Assembly: GCA_025558075.1 (NCBI GenBank)
Contig: JAHLKF010000006.1
Coordinates: 124,001 to 188,000 of the forward strand
DNA length: 64,000 bases
From: Gaertneriomyces semiglobifer
Lineage: Eukaryota > Chytridiomycota > Chytridiomycetes > Spizellomycetales > Spizellomycetaceae
Reading direction: 5' to 3'
Below are positions 1 to 11,606 of this stretch, one piece after another. Position 1 is the stretch's first letter; the number at the start of each line of letters is the position of its first letter. The notes beneath the pieces were generated by a model. The model worked only from the letters and a program-made list of their open reading frames with translations. It searched no databases and was not told the origin of the DNA. Both the position numbers and the translations under genes were made by a program.

Positions 1-2028
1 TCATCGCCATCTGGTCAGAATAGAAACGATGAGACGAGAAGTCCCAATGATGCCATGCGGTCTTATGCCAAAGGAAACAAGTTGGTACATGTCGGCGGCC
101 CTAATGAATATGATGCACCTAAAGGATTGTGGATCCACGGCGAAGTCGGGTCCGTATAAAAGCTTTGGCTTGTTACGGTCCCTTTTTGGCAGCTGATTTG
201 TTTTATGGCTTAGCACTGGGAAGACGATGATAATGAATCTCTTCTTCGAGTTCATGCCTCTAGCGCGAAAGAAGCGAGTGCATTTTGATGCTTTCATGAT
301 AGCCTTGTTTGGAAAAATTCATGCTTGGAAGTAAGCTCTGCTCAATCGAACCATTGTTTCCTCGCAATTTCCGACTGTGTGGTGGGTCTTAGCAATCGAC
401 CACGTCCCTATGATCTCCACGTCACCCACCTTGTTGCACGAGAGATTGTGGAGGAGTCTTGGTTGCTGTGTTTTGATGAGTTTCAAATTACGGATGTTGC
501 CACGGCTTTGATCATGCGGCAGGTGCTCCAAGAAATCTTTCTGATGGGCGGGGTCGTCGTCGCTACTTCCAATCGAGCACCACAAGGTTTGCGTTGCACC
601 GCTGCTGTGAGGCCATGTTTCGCAAGTTTGTTAAACATTTTGTTTTCAGATTTGTATAAGGGAGGCTTTCATCGGGAGCATCACAGTCCTTTCATTGAAC
701 TGCTAGCTGAAAGATGCGAGACGATGCATCTGCGCGGAACAAAAGACTATCGGGAGGTTATTTTGAATGGTACCGACTACAGGCATAGTTGCTATCGGTC
801 ACTTATTTCATATTAACGTAATCTGTAGAACAATTGGTAGAATCAAGCAAAGAGACGTATTTCAGGTACCCTCAGCATCACGCTACTTGTTTGAGGAACG
901 ACTTGTTTAATCCAATGGTACTTTGGAAGATGTGACATTAACCAAGAAGCTTCAGCTTTCAATGCTCTCGTGACCTCTTTGGTCAACGGTCGCCAAAGTA
1001 TGTGGACTAAATGCGATTATACTGATGCGCTGTGCTAAGCTTGTCTTCTCCTTCAATGTAGTGACCCCAAGGCGTTTGGCCGTGTATGACCGCGAGTTGC
1101 TCGTCCCTATGGCTGGTGAAGGTATTGCCATTTACACATTTGTTGAACTTTGTGAAAAGGCAAGTATTATAATCAAAATGGAATCATTACTGCCATGACA
1201 TAGGCTGACCTGATGAACTTCAGCCTTTAGGGCCAGCAGACTATCTCGTACTTTGCCAGCATTACCACAGCATCGTGGTGAAGGATATACCGGTGATGGA
1301 TTTATCGAAGAAGAATGAGGCCAGACGGTTCATTGCCTTTGTTGATGCGGCGTATGAAAATCAGGTTCGGTTCCGGATCTGCTGCGAGTTAAACACTCAG
1401 GCTCGGGCGATTCTAAGGTTACTTTCTATCGTTCTAGGTTCACCTGATTATAAGTGCCGCATCTGATCCAGACGGTCTATTCGTGGCGAACTCGGCAAAG
1501 GTAGACATCGACATCATGCACCTTGACATGATAGGCACCATGCTTTCCGCCACGCGAAATTCTTCTTCAGACGTCACGAACTTGTCCCTTTTTACCGGCG
1601 AGGAGGAGAAGTTCGCCTTTCGCCGCGCGGTATCTCGATTGAAAGAAATGCGAGCGGCAGTTTGGAGTGAACGCCATCATCGACCACAGCCTGTTAATTT
1701 CGTCAAAGCAGGCGATAAAGGGCGCATGCTAGATGATAATATGGGTGGGCAGGATGAGCGTCGACTTCGGACGTCCACAGATGAGTTTCCAGTTCCTGGA
1801 GATGACTTTGGAGATGAAGCATCGTATCACGGATATCTAAGTATGTATCAACGGTTTAATCCTGACGAAAAACCCCGGGATGTCCTTGCCGAACGGGAAG
1901 CTGATAAGCCGAGATTTGCGGACCGACACTTTTGGTCATTAGGAGAGTGGGGCGTTAAGGCCGGGGAATGGGGAAAAGGGGCAAGAGCTTTTTGGAAAGG
2001 AAACGACGCCAATTGCGGGAAACATTGA
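1..2028 (+). CDS. AFG1: AFG1/LACE1-family mitochondrial AAA-type ATPase, 5'-truncated by window edge
   Basis: An ATPase of the AFG1 (LACE1) family, which acts at the mitochondrial inner membrane in turnover of respiratory-chain subunits. Frame 1 is open from base 1, so the amino terminus lies outside the window. Exon 1 (1-149) ends within the Walker A loop, and joining to exon 2 (214-330) restores GEVGTGKT. Exon 3 (393-586) carries Walker B, CFDEFQITD, the family signature, followed by ATSNRAP. The next exon starts at 650 (DLYK...PFIELLAERCE). Further exons around 880-1480 give NEARRFIAFVDAAYE, the sensor region typical of the family. The last exon runs to the stop at 2028 with FRRAVSRLKEM. 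Introns are 60-75 bases. The family call is secure; exon joins between 758 and 1260 are approximate. The 3' end faces the convergent lipase gene, with 287 bases between. Confidence 0.88.
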
Positions 2029-2315
2029 AAGCATTCACGCATTATATCAAGCAAGGAACCGAGGCATTTCATCTCTGAACTGTAATGGCAATTAGGTCGG
2101 GTCAAAAAGTGCTACTCGATACATCGGACGCCGTTGAATTTGAGGTGGTGAACTATCCTATCTGACCCTTGTTGGGACCGGCAAACCTTGGTGCCGTTGC
2201 CGGCGGTCGGGGTTTATCCCTAATATATAGATATATGATATACGATAGAGATCCGTATGCGTTCAGCGTGCGGATCGCTCCCAAAAAAAGTCGTATTAGC
2301 GTGATCTGCGAGTAT

Positions 2316-5300
2316 TTACAGGTGCAACCTATTAACAATGACTGCCATTTCCAAAAACATTGGGTCTTCAAGCATGGCAATGTGCGCCGTACGTCCTAAT
2401 ATGTCTGGCTTATCTGCCACACTTGGGAACCACACCACATATCTTTCCACGTTAGCACGCGCCAAAGACGTAGACAAGCCCATCACCATCTCATTATACG
2501 CCGCATTCTTCGAATCGTCAGCACTTTCGTCTGTTGCTTGTCGTTCGAGCAGTTCTGGTGATGCATGAGTTGAACCATCCATCACTGCGGGTGCAGTTGA
2601 TGGTCGCTGGTCGACAACCTGCGGAGTCGCAAGGCGGGTGGGAAGGCTGATGGCCGACCATTGCCGGTTTCGAAACCATCGCGTCCGCTTTGCGTCCGGC
2701 GAAGGCGCCATTGCGAGAGCACTGTGCAGACCTGCGTATCCGTCCTGAACAGATGCAATTAACCGAACTTTCTGAAAGCTCTCAAGGGCATGAGAGTTAG
2801 TGGCAAGCTTGTACAAAAGGCACTGTCGCGGGTCCCGAGAATCGCGGAGATGAAGTTGGTCAAGACATTTGGAGCGCTCAATGCATTGGTAGAGAGATGC
2901 AAACGCCCTCAAGAAGAAGTTGGAGGACCTTGCACCTGACAGGTGTGGAGTGCCAAATGTAGTAAACGTATGAAAATAAGGGCGGAACTGCTGCATTTCA
3001 GGTTTCTCGATGGCACAACGAGCGATAAGGCCACCCAAGGAATGACAAACAAAGCTAAACATAAAAGTATGACTTAGTCGGTTGAAGCCGCAGATCAGCG
3101 GTTCACTCACCAACCTCATCCGTTCCACTAGCAAATCTCGTGCGCGCACAAAATCCAGAACTTCTTTGGCAAGATTGTTTGCGAGCACTTCAATATCCTC
3201 GAACGTGTCATCTTCGTTTGAGTTACTATTGAGAAAGACGATGTCATTCGCAGACAGATTTAGGTTATATCGCGCTTGCACGACTTTGTTCCGGTACTGC
3301 CGGAAGTCGTATGCCGATCCTAATACCCTCCTAATAAGCAGACGACCAAATGACAGAACGAGCTTGCCCAGCAATGGCACCACCTACCTAATAATCCATG
3401 AACGAAGACTACAACGTGACATCCTCTTATGGGGTTCGGCGACTGCAGCGCGCTTTGGATCATTGCATCCACTTCAGCAAAGTCTGGGCTCGCCCCAAAA
3501 CATGATCGCTCAGAAATAATACTTTTAGGGCCCTTAACGGCGACCATGCTTGAAGCGTCGCCAGTCTGAGCGTGTAATCGTGGCCCAAAATATTCCGAAG
3601 GGCACGACAACGGCGTTGAAGGTAGAGAGTAAGAGTCTGGACTCATCACTGCTGCTAATGGATTGTCGAGGGTTTCCGAAAAATCACCGCATGCATGATA
3701 GAAGTGATTCATGATTACGGGTATCGGCTGCGAGATGGCTGTTGTAGCAAACGGCTGGTTTCTTGCACGAAACTGCAGCGCTGTGCGGGCAACACTGACG
3801 GAGACGTTTACTTAGCATACGGTAAACGTCATATCTTCGATCTGACTTACTCTCGGCAATATTTGTGATCATGTACCAGCTCATCAGACAAAATGAAATG
3901 CTGATCAAACTTGGCGCTTTTACTCTTGGCCCATTGCACTCGTTTGACTATAGCCTTTTCGAGCGGAATCAGAGCCGCACGCCTCAGGAACGTTTTCCAG
4001 ATATCAAGGGTCTGTCCGGCGAAGCAATGTACGTCAAAATGCTGTGAGCGAAAGGAGAATGAAGAGGTCACGGACCGCAGTCGACAGCTTCTCCACTAAT
4101 CGCCAGGTCATTTTGCGCAACTCCTTTAATTCCTTTGTGGACTAAACAATCATCAGGTCATTTTTATGCTTGGATAAAATGCAAGTCCGACGCACCTGAC
4201 ACCAGCTTTGTAGAAGATCATGATACGCAGCCTTGATTTTGTCATTATTAGGAGTAATGTCCTCCACATCCGCGTCCGAATCATCGGTGCCACTTGATTT
4301 GGCTTCTACAGGCAAGAGCTGCGTCAAGGCCGACCACGGTGGTACCAGCGGCTGGCCAGACGGCGCTGGCAGCTTGGCGATGTCAGTGTATAAATTCAAA
4401 AGTACGTCGACATTTCGCATTATGAATGCCAAATAATAGTCCTGCAAGCTGAATGGTGGATTCAACTAAGATATGTGTGGCAGGGTGAATGGGAGCTCTT
4501 GCATGGTCGAAAACTGCAAGGAGGCGCGACACTCACGTTACTTGCCACCACCACATTACTCGGAGTAATTGCTAGATCTTGGGAGCCGCCGCCATGGAAA
4601 ATATCTGCCAACCGATCGATTCCTGAGGAGCGCGGTCGCTTGAAATAGGCGGTCATCCGGGACAGATGCTTCCACAAGGCCTGGAAGGCGGTGTCCGGCT
4701 TTCCCGACGGCGAAGCCTCTGAGTCATTGCGCGATAGACCGTCTTCCACTTTGTGTGCAACCAATGCTGATGAAATTATCATACCAAAGGAGCAATAGCA
4801 GGGACTGTCGAAGCTGACTTCAAGAAATTCATGCAAGTAGCAGGTCCGCGAAGTAACCTTTCCCGCCAATAAATCATTCAACCGAAATCGTTGACGTTGT
4901 TGAAAGGTGCATTCCCCGCTGCCTACATCGCTGAGACCGGCGAGTTAGCTGGATAAGTCGCAGGATGGTGCTGCGTAATGCATACTATTACGTTTCCTGT
5001 TGACAATACCAAAGTTCAGCCTCCAAGTAGGCGTCCCATCCTGTAGCACTTTGTGGGCAGACGGGGTCAATTATTTCGGACGCTGCTACATCCACTTCGA
5101 AACGGAAAACGGCTCCAGCCTGCACGGTGACAGATTGTGCTTCATAGCGGATGTCCAGGTTTGGGGAGATCCAGACAGCGTCCGAGCCTGTTCTGTTACC
5201 TCGTTGCCTTCTACATCGCCATGATGTGCATGATCGCCCATGTTTCCCGCAGCCCGGGTAAGAAATGGTGCTACCGGTGTTCTTTGGCGCGTCATGCGCA

Positions 5301-5416
5301 ATGCCGTATTCCGGTTCGCCAATCGTCAAGACTTGCGGAATGGCATCAACCCGTTCGGACTGTGATCGAGAGGATGACTGCTGGTGATGAGGTTGGGTAT
5401 ATACGCGACAGCGCAA
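2316..5416 (-). CDS. FAM135-like protein (DUF3657 plus DUF676 serine esterase/lipase domain)
   Basis: A putative serine hydrolase of the FAM135 family; the substrate is unknown. The carboxyl half (about 2316-3640) is the alpha/beta-hydrolase: VVVFVHGLLG gives the first strand and oxyanion loop, then FRQYRN. The nucleophile elbow CHSLGG follows after an intron of 60 bases, then FGTPHLSG, DPRQCLLYKL, SVQDGYAGLHSA (likely acidic residue) and GRTAHIAML (likely catalytic His). The last two blocks are diagnostic for FAM135. Upstream exons between about 3850 and 5416 encode the weaker N-terminal region, including GAVFRFEVDV and AYLEAELWY. The start at 5416 is the longest in-frame ATG in the first exon and is not certain; a further 5' exon is possible. 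Known FAM135 proteins have Gly before the elbow His; here it is Cys. The gene is convergent with AFG1. Confidence 0.75.
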
Positions 5417-7241
5417 TTGGTAAATGCTACATGAACGAAGTGATCAAAGAGCTGAAAAGTGTTCGTGAAGCGTTGCGAGGAGCCTACCCCGCTAGATATA
5501 AATCAATGTTGATGAAATCGGCGATCTGGACAGCAACTTCTACTACTTTTTTGACTCCTTTCCTTGATGGCATTTCTTTTGCTAAAAGTGATTGGCGTCC
5601 TAATTGCGCGCTGAATCTTTGAATGTGGGGGAATTTGTCACTCGACAAGGAGGTTGATCACAGCGCATACGATACAAAACAACCCGAACATTGAAAGGAA
5701 GTGCCTATCTGCAAGTTTAAACCAAGATGGCACATTCCTACGTGGTATCTACTATCCCTCATACCATCCGCAAACTGAACTAAACCTTAACTGACACCTT
5801 CAAAGTCGCTGCCTCACGTAGGTGGCACAGTCATCCGCGAGCGTGACGATTCCGCGGAGGACGTCAAACACCAGGCGATGCAGGAAAGTCCATCGGGCAG
5901 GCATTCCGTGAAATGGTTTGGTTGTCTTGCGACCAAGGAATGACTGTTCAGTAAACGGTACCACGATCACAGAGTAGCGGGACCTTCACACGGAGTGCCG
6001 GCGGAACTTTGCTGCATTCGTAGATTTTTCAATTGCCCAAAACCAGGATCATCAGATTTCTACTGTTGCCATTTATTCTTCAGAAGTATGTGCTAGCTGG
6101 ACCGCAATGTGTACGATTCTCGAGTAACGGATCGCAGTGAGGGTATTCTTCTCCTTACGCGTGTGACGACAGCCGGACAAGCAGGTTATCGTTCCGTCAT
6201 TAAAGATGGGGAATTGTACAGTTCAACATAATTATTTGTAAATATTTACATCCATACGTTTGATTCATTGGGACAGCCGTGATCTCGCGTAGATGAAAAG
6301 GAAGAACACGCATCGATTAGTAACTTGCTTGACAGTAACCTCGCACCAAGTTCGTTTTCCTGGAAGGAGCGGAAAGCCACAAACACGTTTGCCCAACCGC
6401 CGAAGGGGAGGGGCTCGGGTGAGCGGACACTTTTATCACAAACCATTTCCATCATGGAAATGCTTTGCGTCGGACATCCGCAGCCCAACAACGCACCCTA
6501 TTGGGGGATCAAGCCGCCCAGAACCTCTGGTTCAGGAAAGGTTGAGCAACCTATCAGTCGGCACCAGGAAAGCCACACACCGCTACGCCAACGCCGAAGG
6601 GAATGGTTTCGGGGTAGCAACAATTTTTTCGCAGCAGTAGATGAGCTCTTCCCACTGCGCCTGAATGCCCAAGCCCCAGCTCATCTCTTATTTACAACCC
6701 CCTTTTACAGGGAAGAAGATGGTGCAGGCAAGCCGGGAGGATCCCGATACTGCAAGGCGCTCTAAAAATTTGCTATTACGGAGCATAAACGAACCTGACA
6801 TATTCCCATGAGCCGATCAGTCCTTCGACATTGCGAGCAGTAACTGCCCAAGGTGGTTCACACGCTAGGACTTTAGGAATGTCAGCGACGGCACACCATA
6901 AGCTATACAATTCATAAAGACCACTTACTCTGTTCCAAAGTCACGGCCGCTTTTGAGCGCTTACCAACAGCCTTTGACAAGATGCCAGCGACAACGCCGA
7001 CGCGTTGGAATCGTTACCATGGCAACAGTAGAGTTGCGAACGCGCGCGAACATTAACAAACGTTTCGACGAGTTGTTTTGCTGTCGGACGCTGAATCATG
7101 CAGATGAAATGTGGAGGAGCATTGTATATAATATGTATATCACTGGGGGGTTGGAACTCTCATCTGGGGTTCGTTAACAACGAGGTGGAGAATTCAATGT
7201 GTCCCGATTTCGGACGCAGGAACCGAGAAGCACGTTGAAAG
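5417..7241. other. Gene-poor stretch between the lipase gene and the first oxygenase gene
   Basis: No convincing coding exon was found on either strand. The segment around 6360-6630 contains two diverged direct copies of a motif (GGAAAGCCACA...GCCGAAGGG) about 180 bases apart. A short perfect inverted repeat (CATTTCCATCATGGAAATG) lies near 6446. The last 250 bases presumably hold the promoter of the gene at 7242. Confidence 0.5.
7125..7132 (+). promoter_or_regulatory. TATA-like element upstream of the first oxygenase gene
   Basis: TATATAAT lies about 110 bases before the ATG at 7242, a spacing compatible with a core promoter and a short leader. The assignment is by position only. Confidence 0.35.
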
Positions 7242-8510
7242 ATGACCGAGAGCACCTTGATTACGGACAAGCACTACCTGATATGCCACAACACTCGCTG
7301 CAACAGTAAAGAACTGGACTATGTCAAGTCACACTTTTGCGGTCTCATTATCGACCAACCCTCAACAGACGTTTTGGGGGGTGTTCTCGCTAATGTCGAC
7401 TGTGACACCATTGTGTATTTCGCTGGAGACTTTGGCGACTTCTGGGACAGTATAAAGCAGATAACTGGTTTTCGTCATCAAAGTTTCAAGCCATTTGTCA
7501 TTGCAGAAGTCTCCTGCAACTACCATAAAGATGATATACTGGTGAAACTGGGAAGTGTTCCGATCAGTGTGTACAAGGAGGGACTTTACATTAGAGAGTT
7601 TTTCGAGGACGACAAGAACTATTTCAACGACCTCAAAGCAGTACATCAGTTTCAGATCCTTACGGAATCCAACAAACCATCTCCGTCTTTTCGGAAGGGT
7701 GTATATCTCTCCCATGTTAAGCAAGATGCAGAAGGTAATGCGACGTTCCACCTGTTGCGCTGTTCCACAAATCTGGACGGGCCCACTGATGGGTTCAAGG
7801 CAATTGACCGAGAAATTGTACAAAAGGTCCGCAATGTGGCGGAGACATTCTTCCAGAATGCTGCACCCTTGAATCACACACTCGCTCAGGTCTACGAGAA
7901 TGGCAAATCGAAGGCCGGTCCGACGGAAAGGGAGAAAAAGGCTAGAATTAAAAGCCACTCCGACAAAACAAAAGACATGCCTCGGAACGGCTTGATAGCC
8001 TTTTGTACGTTCTATTCCGACGAAATACTAGACAAGTCCATCAAAGAGTCTCCAAATGATCCGTTTGATCGAGTGTACAAGAACAGTAGTGTGCTGACAC
8101 AACTCCGGTTCAAACTGAAGAAGGGGATCTTGGCTGAAGGTCATGTAAAGGAATTCTCCATCCTTTTGTATCCGAGATCCGTCTTTATCATTCCGTTGTC
8201 AACAAACAGGCTCTACACACATGAAATCGCGCCGCCTCAGCTTCCAGCGGATAAGATCCCCACCCGGCTCGGATATGTTATTCGTTGCTCAAACACAGAA
8301 GCCATTCATAAGGATGGGAAAACCTTCATCAAGATGGCAGGTCAGAATGATCACCATGAGGATCATTTTCCTCTGCAGAAACCTACGGAAGAAAACGTCG
8401 AATGGTTGAAGAACCTCTACTATGAAGAGAATACGACAGATAATGTGGTCGCGTACGGTACCGTGTGTTTCAGCTTGAACGAAGGCGACTATCAAATGCC
8501 GAATGCTTGA
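7242..8510 (+). CDS. AlkB-like 2-oxoglutarate/Fe(II) oxygenase family protein with extra N-terminal domain, intronless
   Basis: A 422-residue intronless gene. Residues about 150-420 align by eye with the neighbouring protein encoded at 8603-9349: RKG (151) plus a strand; LLRCSTN (171-177) matching the neighbour's VRTTTCY; HSD at 239-241 inside KSHSDKTKDM followed by GLIAFCTFY; SVFIIPLSTN then YTHEI with His327; and Arg342/Arg348. H-x-D...H...R is the metal and 2-oxoglutarate binding pattern of the double-stranded beta-helix oxygenases, with the spacing of the AlkB-like group. Residues 1-150 form a separate segment (HYLICHNTRCNS near the start) with no family I recognise. The substrate is unknown; nucleic acid, protein or lipid targets are all possible. 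Lack of introns contrasts with most neighbours and may mean transfer or retroposition. The ATG at 7242 is the first in frame and has a TATA-like box upstream. Confidence 0.7.
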   Translation: MTESTLITDKHYLICHNTRCNSKELDYVKSHFCGLIIDQPSTDVLGGVLANVDCDTIVYFAGDFGDFWDSIKQITGFRHQSFKPFVIAEVSCNYHKDDILVKLGSVPISVYKEGLYIREFFEDDKNYFNDLKAVHQFQILTESNKPSPSFRKGVYLSHVKQDAEGNATFHLLRCSTNLDGPTDGFKAIDREIVQKVRNVAETFFQNAAPLNHTLAQVYENGKSKAGPTEREKKARIKSHSDKTKDMPRNGLIAFCTFYSDEILDKSIKESPNDPFDRVYKNSSVLTQLRFKLKKGILAEGHVKEFSILLYPRSVFIIPLSTNRLYTHEIAPPQLPADKIPTRLGYVIRCSNTEAIHKDGKTFIKMAGQNDHHEDHFPLQKPTEENVEWLKNLYYEENTTDNVVAYGTVCFSLNEGDYQMPNA

Positions 8511-8602
8511 TGTCATGTACGCGAGAGCATCATCAAGTTCAATGCTACATGACCTCAAGTGAAGAGTTAAAAGATGCTGTTGGATATAAGCACCATCATA
8601 GT

Positions 8603-9349
8603 TTAATGCATGCTCAATGTATAATCGATCTGCGGATATACGAATCCAACGGTGGCGTTTTCGAGGGATTTGCATTTATAAAATTCCCTGCGTTCCTCTT
8701 CATCCGCAAATCTCAACACTTTCTCGGTCGCATCAGCGCCGGTGCCTGCCAGGAGATGTGCCACGCCTTCGCTCGAGTTCCGTATATATGTCGTTGACTG
8801 CCTCATTGTCAGCCCTAACCATCTGCTTTGTGTTTTCGTTCCGACGCAACATATCTTGTGGAGATATTTCTGGTTCGCACTCGTCGAGAACAACACCACC
8901 GAATTATTATCCAGTGTTACGGAAAATGTTTTGCCCGTTTCTTTCTCTTTGACAATCAGCATCCTCGGGTTCGGTTCGGTGGCATTCTCGTAGCAGGAAA
9001 AGATCCCTATGTACGAATCAGGGGCGAGATCGATAGCAGCATCGGAATGAAACTTCATTTTTGTGTACTCCGGGGTGTATATTTCGACCATAGCATTGTT
9101 CCAATACAGAACCGACGGTACATTAGCAACTTTGCTAACCTGCTCTATAATGTCGTGGTGCACGGCTGAAAAGGGTTGCGATGGAGTTTTGTAGCAAGTA
9201 GTGGTCCTGACAATGGGGATGCTCCCGCCGGCGGCAGAGGGTTGTATCAAGATCGCACCCTTCCTGCCGACAGGAAAATCTTCAAACAAGTTGGCATGCT
9301 GCAGTTTCTCATAAGCAGAGTCGACGGGAAGGATGTACTTCCGAAACAT
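8603..9349 (-). CDS. AlkB-like 2-oxoglutarate/Fe(II) oxygenase family protein, intronless
   Basis: A 248-residue intronless gene, tail-to-tail with the 7242-8510 gene (92 bases between stops). It has the complete putative active site: His101 and Asp103 in KFHSDAAIDLA, followed by YIGIFSCYEN; distal His164 in NQKYLHKI; and Arg176/Arg183 in SRWLGLTMRQS as candidate 2-oxoglutarate salt-bridge residues. NNSVVLFS precedes the distal His, as expected for the strand order of the fold. The carboxyl end (IDYTLS) also matches the end of the partner (GDYQMP). The protein is a shorter paralogue of its neighbour without the extra N-terminal domain. The fold is a confident reading of the motif pattern; the substrate cannot be read from sequence. 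The possible origin (cellular or giant-virus-like) needs a database search. Confidence 0.75.
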   Translation of the reverse strand: MFRKYILPVDSAYEKLQHANLFEDFPVGRKGAILIQPSAAGGSIPIVRTTTCYKTPSQPFSAVHHDIIEQVSKVANVPSVLYWNNAMVEIYTPEYTKMKFHSDAAIDLAPDSYIGIFSCYENATEPNPRMLIVKEKETGKTFSVTLDNNSVVLFSTSANQKYLHKICCVGTKTQSRWLGLTMRQSTTYIRNSSEGVAHLLAGTGADATEKVLRFADEEERREFYKCKSLENATVGFVYPQIDYTLSMH

Positions 9350-9480
9350 TGTAGAGCCAGATCACAGATTCACAGTGGACAACGTATTGAATGAATTGGA
9401 ATGACCTTTGTTAAGTAGAACCTTTTTTGCAAATGATGATGTCAAAGGCGCGGTCTCATCGGATAACGCGAGCGCGCACA

Positions 9481-9487
9481 TATAAAA
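9481..9487 (+). promoter_or_regulatory. TATA box of the organophosphate transporter gene
   Basis: TATAAAA, within CACATATAAAAAGGG, lies 109 bases before the ATG at 9596. The motif is canonical and the spacing plausible; there is no transcript evidence. Confidence 0.45.
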
Positions 9488-9595
9488 AGGGAGAAAGTAT
9501 AATTACGGTCCTTAAGGAAAATGAAAAGTTGGTTTTGTTAGAAAACAATATAGCTAGATCTAGATTGAAAGAGTGGCCAGGCAGGCGGTGGGAAA

Positions 9596-11185
9596 ATGCC
9601 TGGAAATACAAACCAGTCGGAGCGCACTCCACTATTGGGTCAGAATCGTACACAAGAGCCTGAGCGAGACCAGCAGAATTTCAACTTTTGGCGCCAACTG
9701 GTTCTTACTCTGCTTGTCATTGCTTATACAGTGGGTTCTCCCATATTGTTGCTGGTCTTCTCCAACGCTTGTGACTGAACTTGCAATGTGGGATTGTAGG
9801 GCTACTACTACAGCAAGACAAACTTCTCTCTCATCATCCCTATCTTGGAAGAAGATGAAGGCATTAGCAGAACCGGCATTAACGCCATATTGACCTCGGG
9901 CTACATATTCTATCTTTCTGGAAAGTTTCTAAGCGGCTTCATCGTCGACAAAGTCGGTGGAAGGATGACCTTGATGGGAGGGCTCGCCGGGTCCATCATT
10001 TGCAGCACGCTTTTTCCGCTTAAGAAGAGCACCGTATGGTTTGCGATCTTTCGTAGTGCGAACCAACTGTTTTCCAGTGTGGGCTGGGCAGGCTGTATCA
10101 AAACTGTTCGTGGCTGGTGAGAACGCCACAAGCATTGTTCCCTGTTTTTGGCTGCTGACACTGGACTATACAGGTATCCGCCAAGCAAAGCCGCTCATGC
10201 AACCGCAATTGCTTCTCTTGGGGAGACCCTTGGCGATGCCATCGTCCGAGTCACACTGGGCGCTAGCCTGATTAACGGATTCTCCTGGCAGCAAATGTTC
10301 TATTTGTCCGCGGCCATCAGTGCAGTCATCTTGATCCCGTCTTACTTCATTGCGGTCCCGGCTGAGAAGGGCTTTGAGAACCCCGAGGAGAAGAATCAGG
10401 ATGCAACGGACGCGATGGAAAGCAGATCTGTGTACAACAACGAGGACGGAGCGGTTGCGCCATTGGTCAAGAACGCCCGCGTCTGGTTGTTGTCGTTGCA
10501 GATCTTTGGCGTTCTTTTGGTGAGGAAATCCTTTCATGATTGCCAGTCGCGTCAATCTTCGTTAATGATGGACATATTGATTGAATAGGTTCGGGAGTCT
10601 TTTGCCAGCTTCGTTTCCACATTCATTCAGTCAGCGCTCGATCTTTCCACAGGCTACTCTAGTTTGTCGTCGGCCATTTTTCCCGCAATGGGGGCCGTCT
10701 CAGCCATTGGCGGTGGCATCATCCTTGACCGAACCCGCCAGAACCGTCGAGGCTTGATCCCCTTTGTGTCGCTTGGCCTTCTAAGTGTTGCGCTTGTTGG
10801 TTTATGGGCAGTGACACCTAGCAATGTGGATGCCGACGATGGAGACGGCCCATCTCGTAAAGAGATGGGGCTCGTCTTATTCATGGTTGGGCTGACTTCA
10901 TTATTCCTTTATGCACCCAAGGTGATTGTAGACGGTCCATTCGTTATGGATCTCGCTGGTGGCCCTCAGCACGTTGGGACGGTTACTGCATTTGCCACCG
11001 GATTCGGTCAGTTGGGCTCTTGTGTTTCTCCATTCGTCTCTGGTGGTCTGGCCGACAGTTTTGGATGGCCGGTTAGTATCTTGACAATGGCAGGCATTGC
11101 TGCTGTCGTCACTGGTGCGAGTGGAGTCTACTGGTGTCTCGACCTGCAAGCTCTTAGACAGAGATCACGAACAAGCCAGGCATAG
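9596..11185 (+). CDS. MFS organophosphate:phosphate antiporter (SLC37/GlpT-like)
   Basis: A membrane carrier of the major facilitator superfamily, OPA branch, which exchanges sugar- or glycerol-phosphates for phosphate in the endoplasmic reticulum or plasma membrane. A hydrophilic N-terminus (NQSERTPLLGQNR) with a dileucine-like signal precedes TM1. After an intron of about 45 bases comes GYYYSKTNFSLIIP, the conserved TM1-TM2 loop of the family, then SGKFLSGFIVDKVGGR (MFS motif A). Next comes SSVGWAGCIKTVRGWYPP, matching the SLC37A4/GlpT loop around the conserved Trp. The second intron (about 10118-10174) splits that Trp codon. A third intron ends just before VRESFASF at 10589. The second half has IILDRTRQNRRG and four more hydrophobic segments. 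The ATG at 9596 is the only one that keeps the N-terminal exon in frame. Loss of 30-40 residues in the first loop cannot be excluded because the first donor site is ambiguous. Confidence 0.85.
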
Positions 11186-11606
11186 ATAGATGGCATGTGT
11201 ATGTAGATCGAAGAGGTGACCACTCTGTAACGAGCATTGGTTTTGCACTCTCGGAATGACTTTGGTATATCTTGAACGGCATTTCATGGCTTCCCTTGAC
11301 GTCAAATATAAACTTCAAGTAAACCGGGATCTCAAGTCAAACGACAGCAGCTACGGTGAGCTCCATCTCCACAAGGGTAACAGTGCTGCTAATGAATATG
11401 TAGGTTTTCAACTTCAGCGAAACTGTGGTGATCGTGGTGATGTGAGGTTGGAGGAATGCGTTCGTTTGGTCAAGTGTACGAGACAACTCCACACTGTTCC
11501 CATCAGCGTCATAACGCACCCATACGAAGGCCACAGCGGCTGCAGAACATCAAACCAAAAGAATGCTATGAAGCGGGTGCGGCTTTTCATTCACAATTGC
11601 GTCGCA
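11186..11606. other. Intergenic region between convergent transporter and msrA genes
   Basis: The 3' flanks of two convergent genes. Open frames here are short and are not supported by family similarity; nothing else was seen. Confidence 0.4.
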
